NCBI GenBank assembly: GCA_963931655.1
Contig: OZ007036.1
Location: 1,860,001-1,924,000 of the forward strand
DNA length: 64,000 nucleotides
DNA from: Butyricicoccus_B sp017886875
Lineage (GTDB): Bacteria > Bacillota > Clostridia > Oscillospirales > Butyricicoccaceae
Direction of reading: 5' to 3'
The notes under the pieces were generated by a model that was given only the letters and a program-made list of their open reading frames with translations, made no database searches and was not told the origin of the DNA. This document shows, one piece after another, positions 43,575 through 52,282 of the stretch. Made by a program: the position numbers and the translations under genes. Each line of letters starts with the position of its first letter. Position 1 is the first letter of the stretch.

Positions 43575-44681
43575 ATGTTTACTGATAATATTATTAATAG
43601 TCTTGTTGAAGAAAAGTCTAGAAAATCTATGATAGAAAAAATTAGAAATGATAATATACCAATCATATTGTACGGTGCAGGTGATTTGGCAAGTTACATT
43701 ATTGATTACTTAAAGAAAAAAGCAATTACTATTTCTGCAATATGTGTAGATAAGGAGTATCTAAAAAATGAAAATTTTTTAGGTATAAAAGTATATTCAG
43801 TTGAAGATGTACTTACTATATATTCTTCATTTAACCTTGTTATAGCTAATGCTTACTATTTAACTAGCAAGAAAAAAATGGAACAATATAAACAAATTAA
43901 AGGAATCTATTTTATAACAGATCCACCATATCATCAGTGGAATAAAATACCTATGGAGTTTATAAAACGTAATATAGAAAAATATAATACAGCATACAAT
44001 AATTTAGAAGATGCTTATTCAAAACAGTGTATGGTTGCATATCTTAATTCTAGAATAAATGATGATTCTGAATACGTTTTTTGTTGTGTTAAAGATATTA
44101 ATACTTATTTTAATAATAATGTTTTTAAATTAAATAATAATGAGTTTTATTTAGATGTTGGTGCATATATCGGACAATCAATAAAAAAATTTATTGATTC
44201 TGTTGATAAAAAATATAAAAAAATCGTTGCTTTAGAGCCTAATTCTGAATGTTATAATATTATAAAAAGTAATGAAAGTTTAATGGTAAATATGGATTTA
44301 TATAATATTGGGGTTTGGTATGAAGAAAAAATAATATATATTTCAGAGTCAGATGATCAATGTACAGAAATAACAGAAGAAAGACTAAATTCAAATTCAC
44401 AAAGTATAAAAGTAACTACTTTGGACAATATATTTGATTCAAATAAATATGATGATTTGACAATTATGAAAATTAATTATTGCCATGGTGTAAAAGAATG
44501 TTTACTTGGAGCAGAAAGAATAATTAAAAAATATAGACCAAAACTTGCAATTAGAGTAGGATTTGAAGAGTTAAATGTTGCTGAAATTCCTAATTTGTTA
44601 AAGTCTTTTATACCAGACTATAAAATATATTTGAGATACTGCTTGGAATGTCCAGCAGGTTTATTGTTATTAGCTAAGTAA
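43575..44681 (+). CDS. FkbM-like protein with N-terminal YGxGxxG module and degenerate active motif
   Basis: The first 125 residues contain a Rossmann-like module (PIILYGAGDLASYIIDYLKK). From about residue 195 an FkbM-type fold follows: EFYLDVGAYIGQSIKKFI, VALEPNSECYNIIKS and VTTLDNIF. The signature that reads IKMDIEGSE in the paralogue at 37.7 kb is MKINYCHGVKE here, losing the acidic residues. It may be a methyltransferase with altered chemistry or a non-catalytic partner. AGGAGAAG precedes the ATG. It is the third gene of the right-hand cassette. Confidence 0.75.
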   Translation: MFTDNIINSLVEEKSRKSMIEKIRNDNIPIILYGAGDLASYIIDYLKKKAITISAICVDKEYLKNENFLGIKVYSVEDVLTIYSSFNLVIANAYYLTSKKKMEQYKQIKGIYFITDPPYHQWNKIPMEFIKRNIEKYNTAYNNLEDAYSKQCMVAYLNSRINDDSEYVFCCVKDINTYFNNNVFKLNNNEFYLDVGAYIGQSIKKFIDSVDKKYKKIVALEPNSECYNIIKSNESLMVNMDLYNIGVWYEEKIIYISESDDQCTEITEERLNSNSQSIKVTTLDNIFDSNKYDDLTIMKINYCHGVKECLLGAERIIKKYRPKLAIRVGFEELNVAEIPNLLKSFIPDYKIYLRYCLECPAGLLLLAK

Positions 44682-44690
44682 TAGTTAAGT

Positions 44691-45350
44691 ATGGTGTTTG
44701 ATGGTTATATGAATTTTGCATTTTATACATCTGGAAGATGTACGTTATTAAAAAATCTAATTGATAGAAAAAACACAGATTTTATTTCAGATTTAAAATT
44801 TGTTTTTTCTGAATCAGTACATATTAAATCAATTGGTAATAAATTAAATGACTTAGGAATTGATATCATAAGTTGTGAATACCCAACCATTGGAACGAAA
44901 GAAGAAAAAGGTCTAGCATTCAGTGAACAATTGTTAAAATGTCTAATAAAATATGATATAGATTATTTATTTTGTAATGGCACTCATATTTTATATGGCG
45001 ATATTTTAAAAAAGTATAAAAATAAAATTATAACATTACATGGGGCTATATTGCCCTCTTATAGAGGAACTATGCAATTAGATAAAATGATTGCTAATAA
45101 TGAATTTTTATTAGGTACGTCTGCTATATTTATAGATGAAGGAGTTGATACAGGACCAATAATAATGGAAGCAGTTATTCCAATTCAAGCATTTTATGAT
45201 AATGGATATGATATTGTTTTGAATACACAGATAGATATGGCATTTAAGATACATAAATTATTAAAACATGATAAAATAAAAATATTTAATAATAAAGTGT
45301 TTATAATAGGTGCTGATTATTATGAATATGGTATCTATCCTAAAGTTTAA
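44691..45350 (+). CDS. Formyltransferase-fold protein
   Basis: A 219-aa protein resembling the formyltransferase domain of ArnA, GART and Fmt. IITLHGAILPSYRGTMQLD near residue 117 aligns with the NLHGSLLPKYRG catalytic segment, and GTSAIFIDEGVDTGPII keeps the catalytic Asp. The His is present but the Asn two residues before it is Thr. It lacks the C-terminal tRNA-binding domain of Fmt, so a sugar or amino-sugar N-formyltransferase, or a relative, is more likely. There is no clear ribosome binding site; an alternative ATG lies at 44709. Confidence 0.75.
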   Translation: MVFDGYMNFAFYTSGRCTLLKNLIDRKNTDFISDLKFVFSESVHIKSIGNKLNDLGIDIISCEYPTIGTKEEKGLAFSEQLLKCLIKYDIDYLFCNGTHILYGDILKKYKNKIITLHGAILPSYRGTMQLDKMIANNEFLLGTSAIFIDEGVDTGPIIMEAVIPIQAFYDNGYDIVLNTQIDMAFKIHKLLKHDKIKIFNNKVFIIGADYYEYGIYPKV

Positions 45351-45411
45351 AGCTTTTTAATGATATGATTTTATTTAATTTATAAAAAAGTCAAAACTCA
45401 AAAACCAATAC

Positions 45412-45440
45412 TTGAATACAATATAAGGGTATGCTATACT
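45412..45440 (+). promoter_or_regulatory. Sigma-A promoter for the housekeeping block
   Basis: TTGAAT (45412-45417), 17 bases, TATACT (45435-45440). It lies in the 194-base gap that separates the glycan island from the SpoU methyltransferase gene, so it probably drives that gene and dprA. Confidence 0.8.
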
Positions 45441-45472
45441 TAATGCTAAAATAATACCCTAATATTTCGGTG

Positions 45473-45503
45473 AGCCTGAGTGCCTATGGGTGTTCAGGCT
45501 TTT
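45473..45503 (+). terminator. Terminator-like hairpin in the leader
   Basis: AGCCTGA (45473-45479) pairs with TCAGGCT (45494-45500), extended by G-U and G-C pairs around a small loop, then TTT. It starts only about 26 bases after the predicted transcription start, so it could attenuate the downstream genes or end a small RNA. Confidence 0.5.
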
Positions 45504-45544
45504 AACCTGTTAATCTTTTCATTTTTATAGAAATGAGGGACATT

Positions 45545-46336
45545 ATGCTTATAACTAAAATCGAAAGTAAACAAAATAGCACTATAAAACATCTTGCTCG
45601 TTTAGCTAAAGATAAAAAATACCGTAATAATATAAATCAAATGGTTTGTGAAGGCGAAAAAATGTTGTTTGAAGCCTTGTCTTCTAATATTAAAGTTCAT
45701 ACTGTAATTATTAAATCTGGTGCTTTAGTATCTGATGAATTATTAAATAATGCCTTTAATAAAGGGGCTTATTTATTTTCAGCTGATGAAAAACTATTTA
45801 ATCTTGCTTCTGATGTTGAAACTTCACAAAATATATTATTTTCCTGTGATATACCTCATAAAATGGCTGATGAATTGCCAGAAAATTTAAATGGTGTTAT
45901 TTTATTAGATGGTATTCAAGACCCTGGCAATCTTGGCACAATTTTGCGTACTGTTGATGCTTTTGCTCTGTCTGCCGTAATTTTGTGCGAAGGCTGCACA
46001 GATACTTTTGCCCCTAAAGTAGTACGTTCTACTATGGGTGCGATATTCCGTCAGCCAGTATTTAAAATGCCGCTTGAACAAGCGGTTGCTTGTATGCATT
46101 CCAGAAATATACCTGTATATGCAGCGGCTCTTTCAAATAAAAGTATATCTATAAATGATATATCTCTTAAAAAAGCAGCTGTTATTATAGGAAATGAGGG
46201 CAGAGGCGTAACAGAGAAAGCTTTAAATCTTTGTGATAAACAAATTATTATTCCTATGCTTGGTAAAGCCGAATCATTAAATGCGGGTGTTGCTGCTGCA
46301 ATACTTATTTGGGAAATGAGTGGTAAAAATGAGTAA
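45545..46336 (+). CDS. SpoU/TrmH-family RNA 2'-O-methyltransferase
   Basis: A second knotted RNA methyltransferase of 263 aa. The N-terminal domain (IESKQNSTIKHLARLAKDKK) binds RNA. The SpoU motifs are LDGIQDPGNLGTILRTVDAF near residue 120, VVRSTMGAIFR, IIGNEGRGVTEKAL and IPMLGKAESLNAGVAAAI. Which RNA it modifies is unclear. GAGGGA (45535-45540) lies 4 bases before the ATG at 45545; an in-frame ATG at 45533 overlaps this site. The end overlaps dprA by 8 bases. Confidence 0.88.
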   Translation: MLITKIESKQNSTIKHLARLAKDKKYRNNINQMVCEGEKMLFEALSSNIKVHTVIIKSGALVSDELLNNAFNKGAYLFSADEKLFNLASDVETSQNILFSCDIPHKMADELPENLNGVILLDGIQDPGNLGTILRTVDAFALSAVILCEGCTDTFAPKVVRSTMGAIFRQPVFKMPLEQAVACMHSRNIPVYAAALSNKSISINDISLKKAAVIIGNEGRGVTEKALNLCDKQIIIPMLGKAESLNAGVAAAILIWEMSGKNE

Positions 46337-47543
46337 ACTTTCTTATTGGTTATGGCTAGCTGCAAAAGAGGAATTAACAGCTTTAGTTAAAAATCAGCTT
46401 TTAGAATGTTTTGGCTCTGTTGAACATCTATTTGCTATGAGTAGACAAGAGCTTATAGAAAAAACAAGACTTAATAAAAAACAAATAGATGCATTATCTG
46501 ATAAAAGTTTAAAAAGAGCTGATGAAATACAATTTGATTGTGAAAAACTCGGTATAAATATATTGACTATTGAAGATAGTGCATATCCAGAGATATTATG
46601 CAGTATACCAGACCCGCCAATTATTTTATATGTAAAGGGTAAAATACCTGATTTAGAACGTAGACCAGCGGTGGGTATAGTTGGTACTCGTAGAGCTACA
46701 CCTTATGGTATGACTACAGCAGGCGAATTTGGTAAACAGCTTGCTAGTGCAGGTACGACCATTGTTTCTGGTATGGCTCTTGGTATTGATGGTGCTGCTA
46801 TGCGTGGGGCTATTAGTGCAGGTGGTAAAACTATTGCTGTGCTTGCAGGTGGGCTTAATATTTGTTATCCACCTGAGCATAATTTCTTAATGGGTGATAT
46901 TGTGCTTACTGGTGCTGTTATCAGTGAAAATCCACCATCTACACCACATAGAGGGTTTTTATTTCCAATAAGAAATAGAATTATAAGCGGTTTATCAAGA
47001 GCTGTTTTAATTGTGGAAGCTCCCGCTCGCTCTGGTGCACTTATAACCGCACATCAAGCTCTTGAACAGGGCAGAGATGTGTTTGCTATACCTGCCAATA
47101 TAGATGCACCTAATTCAATGGGGTGTAACCATTTAATTCGTGATGGTGAAGCTGCAATAGCTTGTGAACCAAATGATATATTGCGTGAAGTTGGTTTAAG
47201 TCCAATTTATGGTAGTAAAAAACCTATAAAACAGCCTGAACAAATTCATTATAATGATAGACAAACGATTGAAGAAATGTGGAATAGAATTTTAAAACAT
47301 CAAGATAATGAAGAACAAGAAGAAAATCAAGAACAAAATATAAATGAACATGGTTTTATACCAGAGGTTCAAAACGAAGACCAAAAAGCGATTATTGATA
47401 TTATACTAAAAGGTGCAGAGACACCAGAGGATATTTTAGAACAGCTAGATTTACCAGTGGCTAGAGTTATGACAGAATTGACGATGATGGAGCTTGATGG
47501 TATACTAAAGCGTGAAAATGGCGTTATAACAATAAATTCTTAA
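46329..47543 (+). CDS. dprA: DNA processing protein DprA/Smf
   Basis: Loads RecA onto incoming single-stranded DNA during transformation and protects it. An N-terminal SAM-like helical region (FGSVEHLFAMSRQELIEKTR) precedes the Rossmann fold: AVGIVGTRRATPYGMTTAGE, VSGMALGIDGAAMRGAISAG, LAGGLNICYPPEHNFLM, FPIRNRIISGLSRAVLIVEA and GRDVFAIPANID. The C-terminal winged-helix-like domain (AETPEDILEQLDLPVARVMT) is joined by a Glu/Gln-rich linker. At 404 aa it is full length. topA follows, a common order in Firmicutes. Confidence 0.95.
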   Translation: MSKLSYWLWLAAKEELTALVKNQLLECFGSVEHLFAMSRQELIEKTRLNKKQIDALSDKSLKRADEIQFDCEKLGINILTIEDSAYPEILCSIPDPPIILYVKGKIPDLERRPAVGIVGTRRATPYGMTTAGEFGKQLASAGTTIVSGMALGIDGAAMRGAISAGGKTIAVLAGGLNICYPPEHNFLMGDIVLTGAVISENPPSTPHRGFLFPIRNRIISGLSRAVLIVEAPARSGALITAHQALEQGRDVFAIPANIDAPNSMGCNHLIRDGEAAIACEPNDILREVGLSPIYGSKKPIKQPEQIHYNDRQTIEEMWNRILKHQDNEEQEENQEQNINEHGFIPEVQNEDQKAIIDIILKGAETPEDILEQLDLPVARVMTELTMMELDGILKRENGVITINS

Positions 47544-47590
47544 AATATCAAGGTTTTTAATATAACATAAAATAAAACGGAGGAAATAAA

Positions 47591-49954
47591 ATGTCCAAAC
47601 TTGTGATTGTAGAGTCACCAGCCAAAGCAAAGACCATTGGAAAATATTTAGGCTCTGATTATATAGTAAAAGCGTCTATGGGACATCTGCGTGATTTGCC
47701 AAAAAAGAAAATGAGCATAGATTTTGAAAATAATTTCGCTCCTGAATATGTGCCTGTAGAAGGTAAAGAAAAACTTATAAATGAACTTAAACTATCAGCA
47801 GAAGAAAGCGATTTTGTATATCTTGCAACTGACCCTGACCGAGAAGGTGAAGCTATCTCTTGGCATTTAAAAGAGCTTTTAAATCTGCATGAGGGTGAAT
47901 ATAAAAGAGTTACTTTTAATGAAATCACTAAAAAAGCTGTGCGTTATGGTATAGAACACCCAAGAGATATTGATATGGATTTAGTTGATGCACAGCAAGC
48001 TAGACGTATATTAGATAGAATTGTGGGATATAAATTATCGCCTTTTCTATGGAAAAAAGTTAAACGTGGATTAAGTGCTGGTCGTGTACAATCGGTTGCA
48101 ACCCGTCTTGTGGTCGATAGAGAAAATGAAATACGAGCTTTTAATCCAGAAGAATACTGGCAAATTGAAGCTAAACTTCAAACTAAAACAGGTGGTAAAT
48201 TTACAGCTCGCTACTATAGCGACTCAGAGGGAAATAAAGAGCTTAAAAATGAAGAAAGTGCACAAAAAGTTGTAAATGAGGTTACAGGTAAGCCTTTTAT
48301 AGTATCAAGTGTAAAAAAAGGCAAAAAGAAAAAATCAGCTCCTGCACCTTTTACAACCTCTACACTTCAGCAGGACGCAAGCAGAAAGCTAAATATGACT
48401 CCAAGACGTACAATGAGTGTAGCTCAAGAGTTATATGAAGGTATTGAGATTGATGGTTTAGGTTTAACAGGTCTTATAACTTATATGCGTACTGACTCAC
48501 TTCGTTTATCTGATGAGGCAACAGCAGCAGCAGCCACTTTTATTAAAAGTAGATATGGTGAAAGCTACTACCCAGGAAAGCCTAGAGTTTTTAAAACTAA
48601 AGGTGGTGCTCAAGATGCACATGAAGCAATTAGACCATCTGATGTAACACTTGAGCCAGATAATATTAAATCAAGCCTTACACCTGACCAGTATAAGCTT
48701 TATAGATTAATTTGGTTAAGATTTGTCGCTTGTCAGATGTCTGATGCTATTTTAGACACTATTTCCGCTGATATATTAAGCGAAGGTTATATTTTTAGAG
48801 CTTCTGGTCATACAGTTGCATTTTCTGGTTTTACTGCGGTTTATGAGGAGTCAACCGACGATGAAAAGCAAGGTGAAGCAGGTAAACCACTTCCACCTTT
48901 TGCTGAGGGCGATGAATTAAAGGCTGATGAAATAATTCCAAGTCAGCATTTTACACAGCCGCCTGCACGATACACAGAAGCGTCTTTGGTTCGTGCAATG
49001 GAGGAACGTGGTATAGGTCGTCCATCAACTTACGCACCTACTATTTCTACCATTGAGAGCAGAAACTATGTTGAAAAGGAAAGCCGTACACTAAGACCTA
49101 CACCGCTTGGTGAAGGTGTAACAGGTTTGCTTGTTGATAAATTCCAAGTTGTTGCAGATTACGAATTTACTGCCAATATGGAAAGCCAACTTGATGAGGT
49201 TGAAGCAGGCAAGGAAAACTATGTAGATTTGCTTAGAAACTTCTATGATGGTTTTGAAAATTCACTTGAAAAAGCAGAAGTAGACCTTGAAGGACAACGT
49301 ATTAAAATACAAGACCAAGAAACAGATATAGAATGTGAGCTTTGCGGCAGAAAAATGGTTATTAAAATCGGTCGTTTTGGTAAATTCCTTGCTTGTCCAG
49401 GATTTCCAGAGTGTAGCAACACAAAGGCAATCACAGAAGATACTGGTGCATCTTGCCCTATTTGTGGTATGAAAGTGGTTAAAAAGAAATCTGCAAAGGG
49501 CTATGTTTATTATTCTTGTGATAAATACCCAACTTGTGATTTTATAACTTGGGATAAACCTCTTAAATCTAAATGCCCAACCTGTGATTGTTCATTATTC
49601 CGTCATACTGATAGAGACTCTAAGGAAGTTAGGGACGTTTGTTTGCGTGAAGGTTGTGGATATAGTGAACTTGTAAAGGAAGGCGTATCACCAGAAGAAG
49701 CAGAGAAGAACCGTCAGCGTAGAGAAGCAAGAGCTGCAAAAGCTGCTGAACGTGAAGCTAAAAAGGCTGCTAAAGAGGCAGAGGAACAAGAGGAGAAAAA
49801 GACTGCTAAAAAGACAGCGACCAAAAAAACCACAACGAAAAAAACAACTACTAAAAAAACCACTGCTAAAAAGGCAGAAGGCTCAGAAACCGAACAAAAG
49901 CCTAAAAAAAGAGGTAGACCTAAAAAAACGGAGGAAACTGTAAATGCAGAATAA
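47591..49954 (+). CDS. topA: DNA topoisomerase I
   Basis: A type IA topoisomerase that relaxes negative supercoils. The Toprim domain opens with LVIVESPAKAKTIGKYLGSD and includes ATDPDREGEAISWHL. The active-site Tyr is in LITYMRTDSLRLSDEA near residue 298. Three C-terminal zinc-finger cassettes follow (CELCGRKMVIK, CPICGMKVVKK, CPTCDCSLF). The tail from about residue 730 is Lys/Thr-rich with repeats of the KKTTT type, a DNA-binding extension. The gene overlaps trmFO by 11 bases. Confidence 0.96.
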   Translation: MSKLVIVESPAKAKTIGKYLGSDYIVKASMGHLRDLPKKKMSIDFENNFAPEYVPVEGKEKLINELKLSAEESDFVYLATDPDREGEAISWHLKELLNLHEGEYKRVTFNEITKKAVRYGIEHPRDIDMDLVDAQQARRILDRIVGYKLSPFLWKKVKRGLSAGRVQSVATRLVVDRENEIRAFNPEEYWQIEAKLQTKTGGKFTARYYSDSEGNKELKNEESAQKVVNEVTGKPFIVSSVKKGKKKKSAPAPFTTSTLQQDASRKLNMTPRRTMSVAQELYEGIEIDGLGLTGLITYMRTDSLRLSDEATAAAATFIKSRYGESYYPGKPRVFKTKGGAQDAHEAIRPSDVTLEPDNIKSSLTPDQYKLYRLIWLRFVACQMSDAILDTISADILSEGYIFRASGHTVAFSGFTAVYEESTDDEKQGEAGKPLPPFAEGDELKADEIIPSQHFTQPPARYTEASLVRAMEERGIGRPSTYAPTISTIESRNYVEKESRTLRPTPLGEGVTGLLVDKFQVVADYEFTANMESQLDEVEAGKENYVDLLRNFYDGFENSLEKAEVDLEGQRIKIQDQETDIECELCGRKMVIKIGRFGKFLACPGFPECSNTKAITEDTGASCPICGMKVVKKKSAKGYVYYSCDKYPTCDFITWDKPLKSKCPTCDCSLFRHTDRDSKEVRDVCLREGCGYSELVKEGVSPEEAEKNRQRREARAAKAAEREAKKAAKEAEEQEEKKTAKKTATKKTTTKKTTTKKTTAKKAEGSETEQKPKKRGRPKKTEETVNAE

Positions 49955-51251
49955 TGTAAGCGTAATCGGTGCAGGTCTTGCAGGCTGTGAAGCCGCATGG
50001 CAACTTGCTGAGCGTGGTATAAATGTAACACTCTATGAGATGAAGCCGGAGAAAAAAACTCCAGCTCATCATTCGGATAGCTTTGCTGAGCTTGTTTGTT
50101 CAAATTCCTTGCGTTCAAATGAACTTACAAATGCAGCAGGTCTTTTAAAAGAAGAACTTCGTCGTTTAGGTGGTCTGATTGTAAAGTGTGCCGATGAAAA
50201 CCAAGTTGAAGCGGGTGGTGCATTAGCGGTTGATAGAGAAGCATTTGCAAAAGCTGTAACCGAAAAAATTAAAAATCACCCAAACATTAAAATTATTTAT
50301 GGTGAAGTTACTGAAATTCCAAAAGATGGTCATGTTATTATTGCGACTGGTCCACTCACTTCAGACGCACTTTTTGATGCTATACATGAAAAAGTCGGTG
50401 GTGATTTTCTGCATTTCTTTGATGCAGCCGCACCTATTGTAACTTTTGAATCTATTGATATGGATAATGCGTATTTTGCATCTCGTTATGATAAAGGTAC
50501 TCCAGATTATATAAATTGTCCTCTTTCTAAAGAGGAGTTTGACCCATTTTGGCAGGCTCTAACAACCGCAGAAGAAGCTGAAGTACATGGTTTTGAAGAT
50601 AAACTTGTATTTGAGGGTTGTATGCCAATAGAAGTTAATGCAAGACGTGGGCATGATACATTGCTTTTTGGTATTTTAAAGCCTGTTGGTTTGCCAGACC
50701 CTAAAACTGGTAAAGACCCTTATGCAGTTTTACAGCTTAGAAAAGATAATGCACAAGGTAGCTTATATAATCTTGTTGGTTGTCAAACTCACCTTAAATG
50801 GGGTGAACAAAAGCGAATTTTTTCTATGATACCTGCATTAAAAAACGCTGAATATGTGCGTTATGGTGTTATGCATAGAAATACTTTCTTAGACTCTCCT
50901 AGACTGCTTGACCATAATTTTGCACTGCGTTCAGATAAAAGAATACGTTTTGCAGGTCAGATGACAGGTGTAGAAGGTTATGTTGAATCAAATGCTTCTG
51001 GATTTTTAGCAGGTCTTGCAACAGCAAATGAAATTTTAGGTAAGAAAGCACCTAATTTCCCTCAAACAACTGCTATCGGTGCTTTAGGTCACTATATTTC
51101 AAATGAAACTGTTGTTAAATTCCAGCCAATGAATATAAACTTCGGTATTTTAGAGCCATTAGGCTATAAAATTCGAGGAAAAAAAGAAAAGAATATGAAA
51201 ATTTCAGAGAGAGCACTCGAAATTATAGATAATATAAAGGGGGATATTTAA
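49944..51251 (+). CDS. trmFO: Folate-dependent tRNA (uracil-54-C5)-methyltransferase TrmFO
   Basis: Makes ribothymidine at position 54 of tRNA from methylenetetrahydrofolate and FADH2. The FAD-binding motif VIGAGLAGCEAAWQLAERGI is at residues 7-26. The family signature YEMKPEKKTPAHHSDSFAEL, then VCSNSLRSN, is intact. GQMTGVEGYVESNASGFLAG near residue 340 is the second flavin segment. The length of 435 aa is standard. The gene follows topA, as in Bacillus, and leads into plsX two bases after its stop. Confidence 0.96.
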   Translation: MQNNVSVIGAGLAGCEAAWQLAERGINVTLYEMKPEKKTPAHHSDSFAELVCSNSLRSNELTNAAGLLKEELRRLGGLIVKCADENQVEAGGALAVDREAFAKAVTEKIKNHPNIKIIYGEVTEIPKDGHVIIATGPLTSDALFDAIHEKVGGDFLHFFDAAAPIVTFESIDMDNAYFASRYDKGTPDYINCPLSKEEFDPFWQALTTAEEAEVHGFEDKLVFEGCMPIEVNARRGHDTLLFGILKPVGLPDPKTGKDPYAVLQLRKDNAQGSLYNLVGCQTHLKWGEQKRIFSMIPALKNAEYVRYGVMHRNTFLDSPRLLDHNFALRSDKRIRFAGQMTGVEGYVESNASGFLAGLATANEILGKKAPNFPQTTAIGALGHYISNETVVKFQPMNINFGILEPLGYKIRGKKEKNMKISERALEIIDNIKGDI

Positions 51252-51253
51252 AA

Positions 51254-52276
51254 ATGAAAATTGCAGTTGATGCAATGGGTGGAGATAACGCACCTCTTGC
51301 ACCAGTTTTAGGTGCTATTTTAGCAGTTAAGCAGTATGGTGAAGATGTTGTTTTAGTAGGTCAGCAAGATAAAATTAAAGCCATTCTAAAAGAAAATAAT
51401 GCTGAAAATCTTTCTGGACTTCATATTGTACATGCACCTGATATTGTGGATATGCATGATGACCCATCAACTGTACTACGTAAAAAGCCACAAAGCTCTA
51501 TGGCAGTTGCTTTGAAGCTAGTAAAAGATGGTGAAGCTGATGCTATTGTTTCTGCTGGCTCTACAGGTGCACTTCTTTCTGGTGCTACACTTTTCTGTAA
51601 ACGTATTAAAGGTATTAGACGAGGTGCAGTAGCTCCTGTTATGCCTTGTGCAAATGGTCAGGTTATGCTTGTTGATGCAGGTGCAAACACCGAATGTACA
51701 GCCGAATATCTATTGCAGTTTGCCTTTTTAGGCTCGCTATACGCTGAAAAAATTAGAAAAATCAAAAATCCTCGTATTGGACTTGTAAACAATGGCACTG
51801 AGGACACAAAAGGCGATGCTATTCGTAAAGAAACTTATGCACTACTTAAAAAGGCTCATGATGAGGGCAGACTTAACTTTGTCGGCAATGTAGAAGGCAG
51901 TGATGTGCCACTCGGTAAATGCGATGTAGCTGTTTGTGATGGTTTTTCTGGCAATGTAATGCTTAAAACCATTGAAGGTGTTGCCAAATTTATGGCTGCT
52001 GAGATTAAAAAGGTATTTACCCGAAATATGGGCACAAAAATTGGTTATCTGCTTTGTAAAGCAGGTATGGACGAATTTAAAGAAATGTTTAATCAAGATG
52101 TTATAGGTGGTGCACCATTTTTAGGAATTGCTCACCCTGTTATAAAGGCTCATGGCTCATCAAATGAAATTGCAATTATGAATGCTGTCCGTCAAGCTAT
52201 TGAATACACAAAAAGCGGTATGATTGAAGCGGTAGAACAAAATATTGAACATATGACAGTAAACAAGGAAGACTGA
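51254..52276 (+). CDS. plsX: Phosphate acyltransferase PlsX
   Basis: Converts acyl-ACP and phosphate to acyl phosphate for phospholipid synthesis with PlsY. MKIAVDAMGGDNAPLAPVLG is the hallmark start. VSAGSTGALLSGATLFCKRI near residue 97, VDAGANTECT, and GFSGNVMLKTIEGVAKFMAA are also conserved. At 340 aa it is full length. It sits directly before acpP and rnc, the usual lipid/RNase III grouping. The AAAGGGGGATA before the ATG is a good ribosome binding site. Confidence 0.96.
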   Translation: MKIAVDAMGGDNAPLAPVLGAILAVKQYGEDVVLVGQQDKIKAILKENNAENLSGLHIVHAPDIVDMHDDPSTVLRKKPQSSMAVALKLVKDGEADAIVSAGSTGALLSGATLFCKRIKGIRRGAVAPVMPCANGQVMLVDAGANTECTAEYLLQFAFLGSLYAEKIRKIKNPRIGLVNNGTEDTKGDAIRKETYALLKKAHDEGRLNFVGNVEGSDVPLGKCDVAVCDGFSGNVMLKTIEGVAKFMAAEIKKVFTRNMGTKIGYLLCKAGMDEFKEMFNQDVIGGAPFLGIAHPVIKAHGSSNEIAIMNAVRQAIEYTKSGMIEAVEQNIEHMTVNKED

Positions 52277-52282
52277 TAAATT

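Noticed and set aside
49714..50118. Minus-strand 134-aa ORF over the topA tail and trmFO start
   Set aside because: The Val/Phe-rich runs are the antisense of the Lys/Thr repeats of topA.
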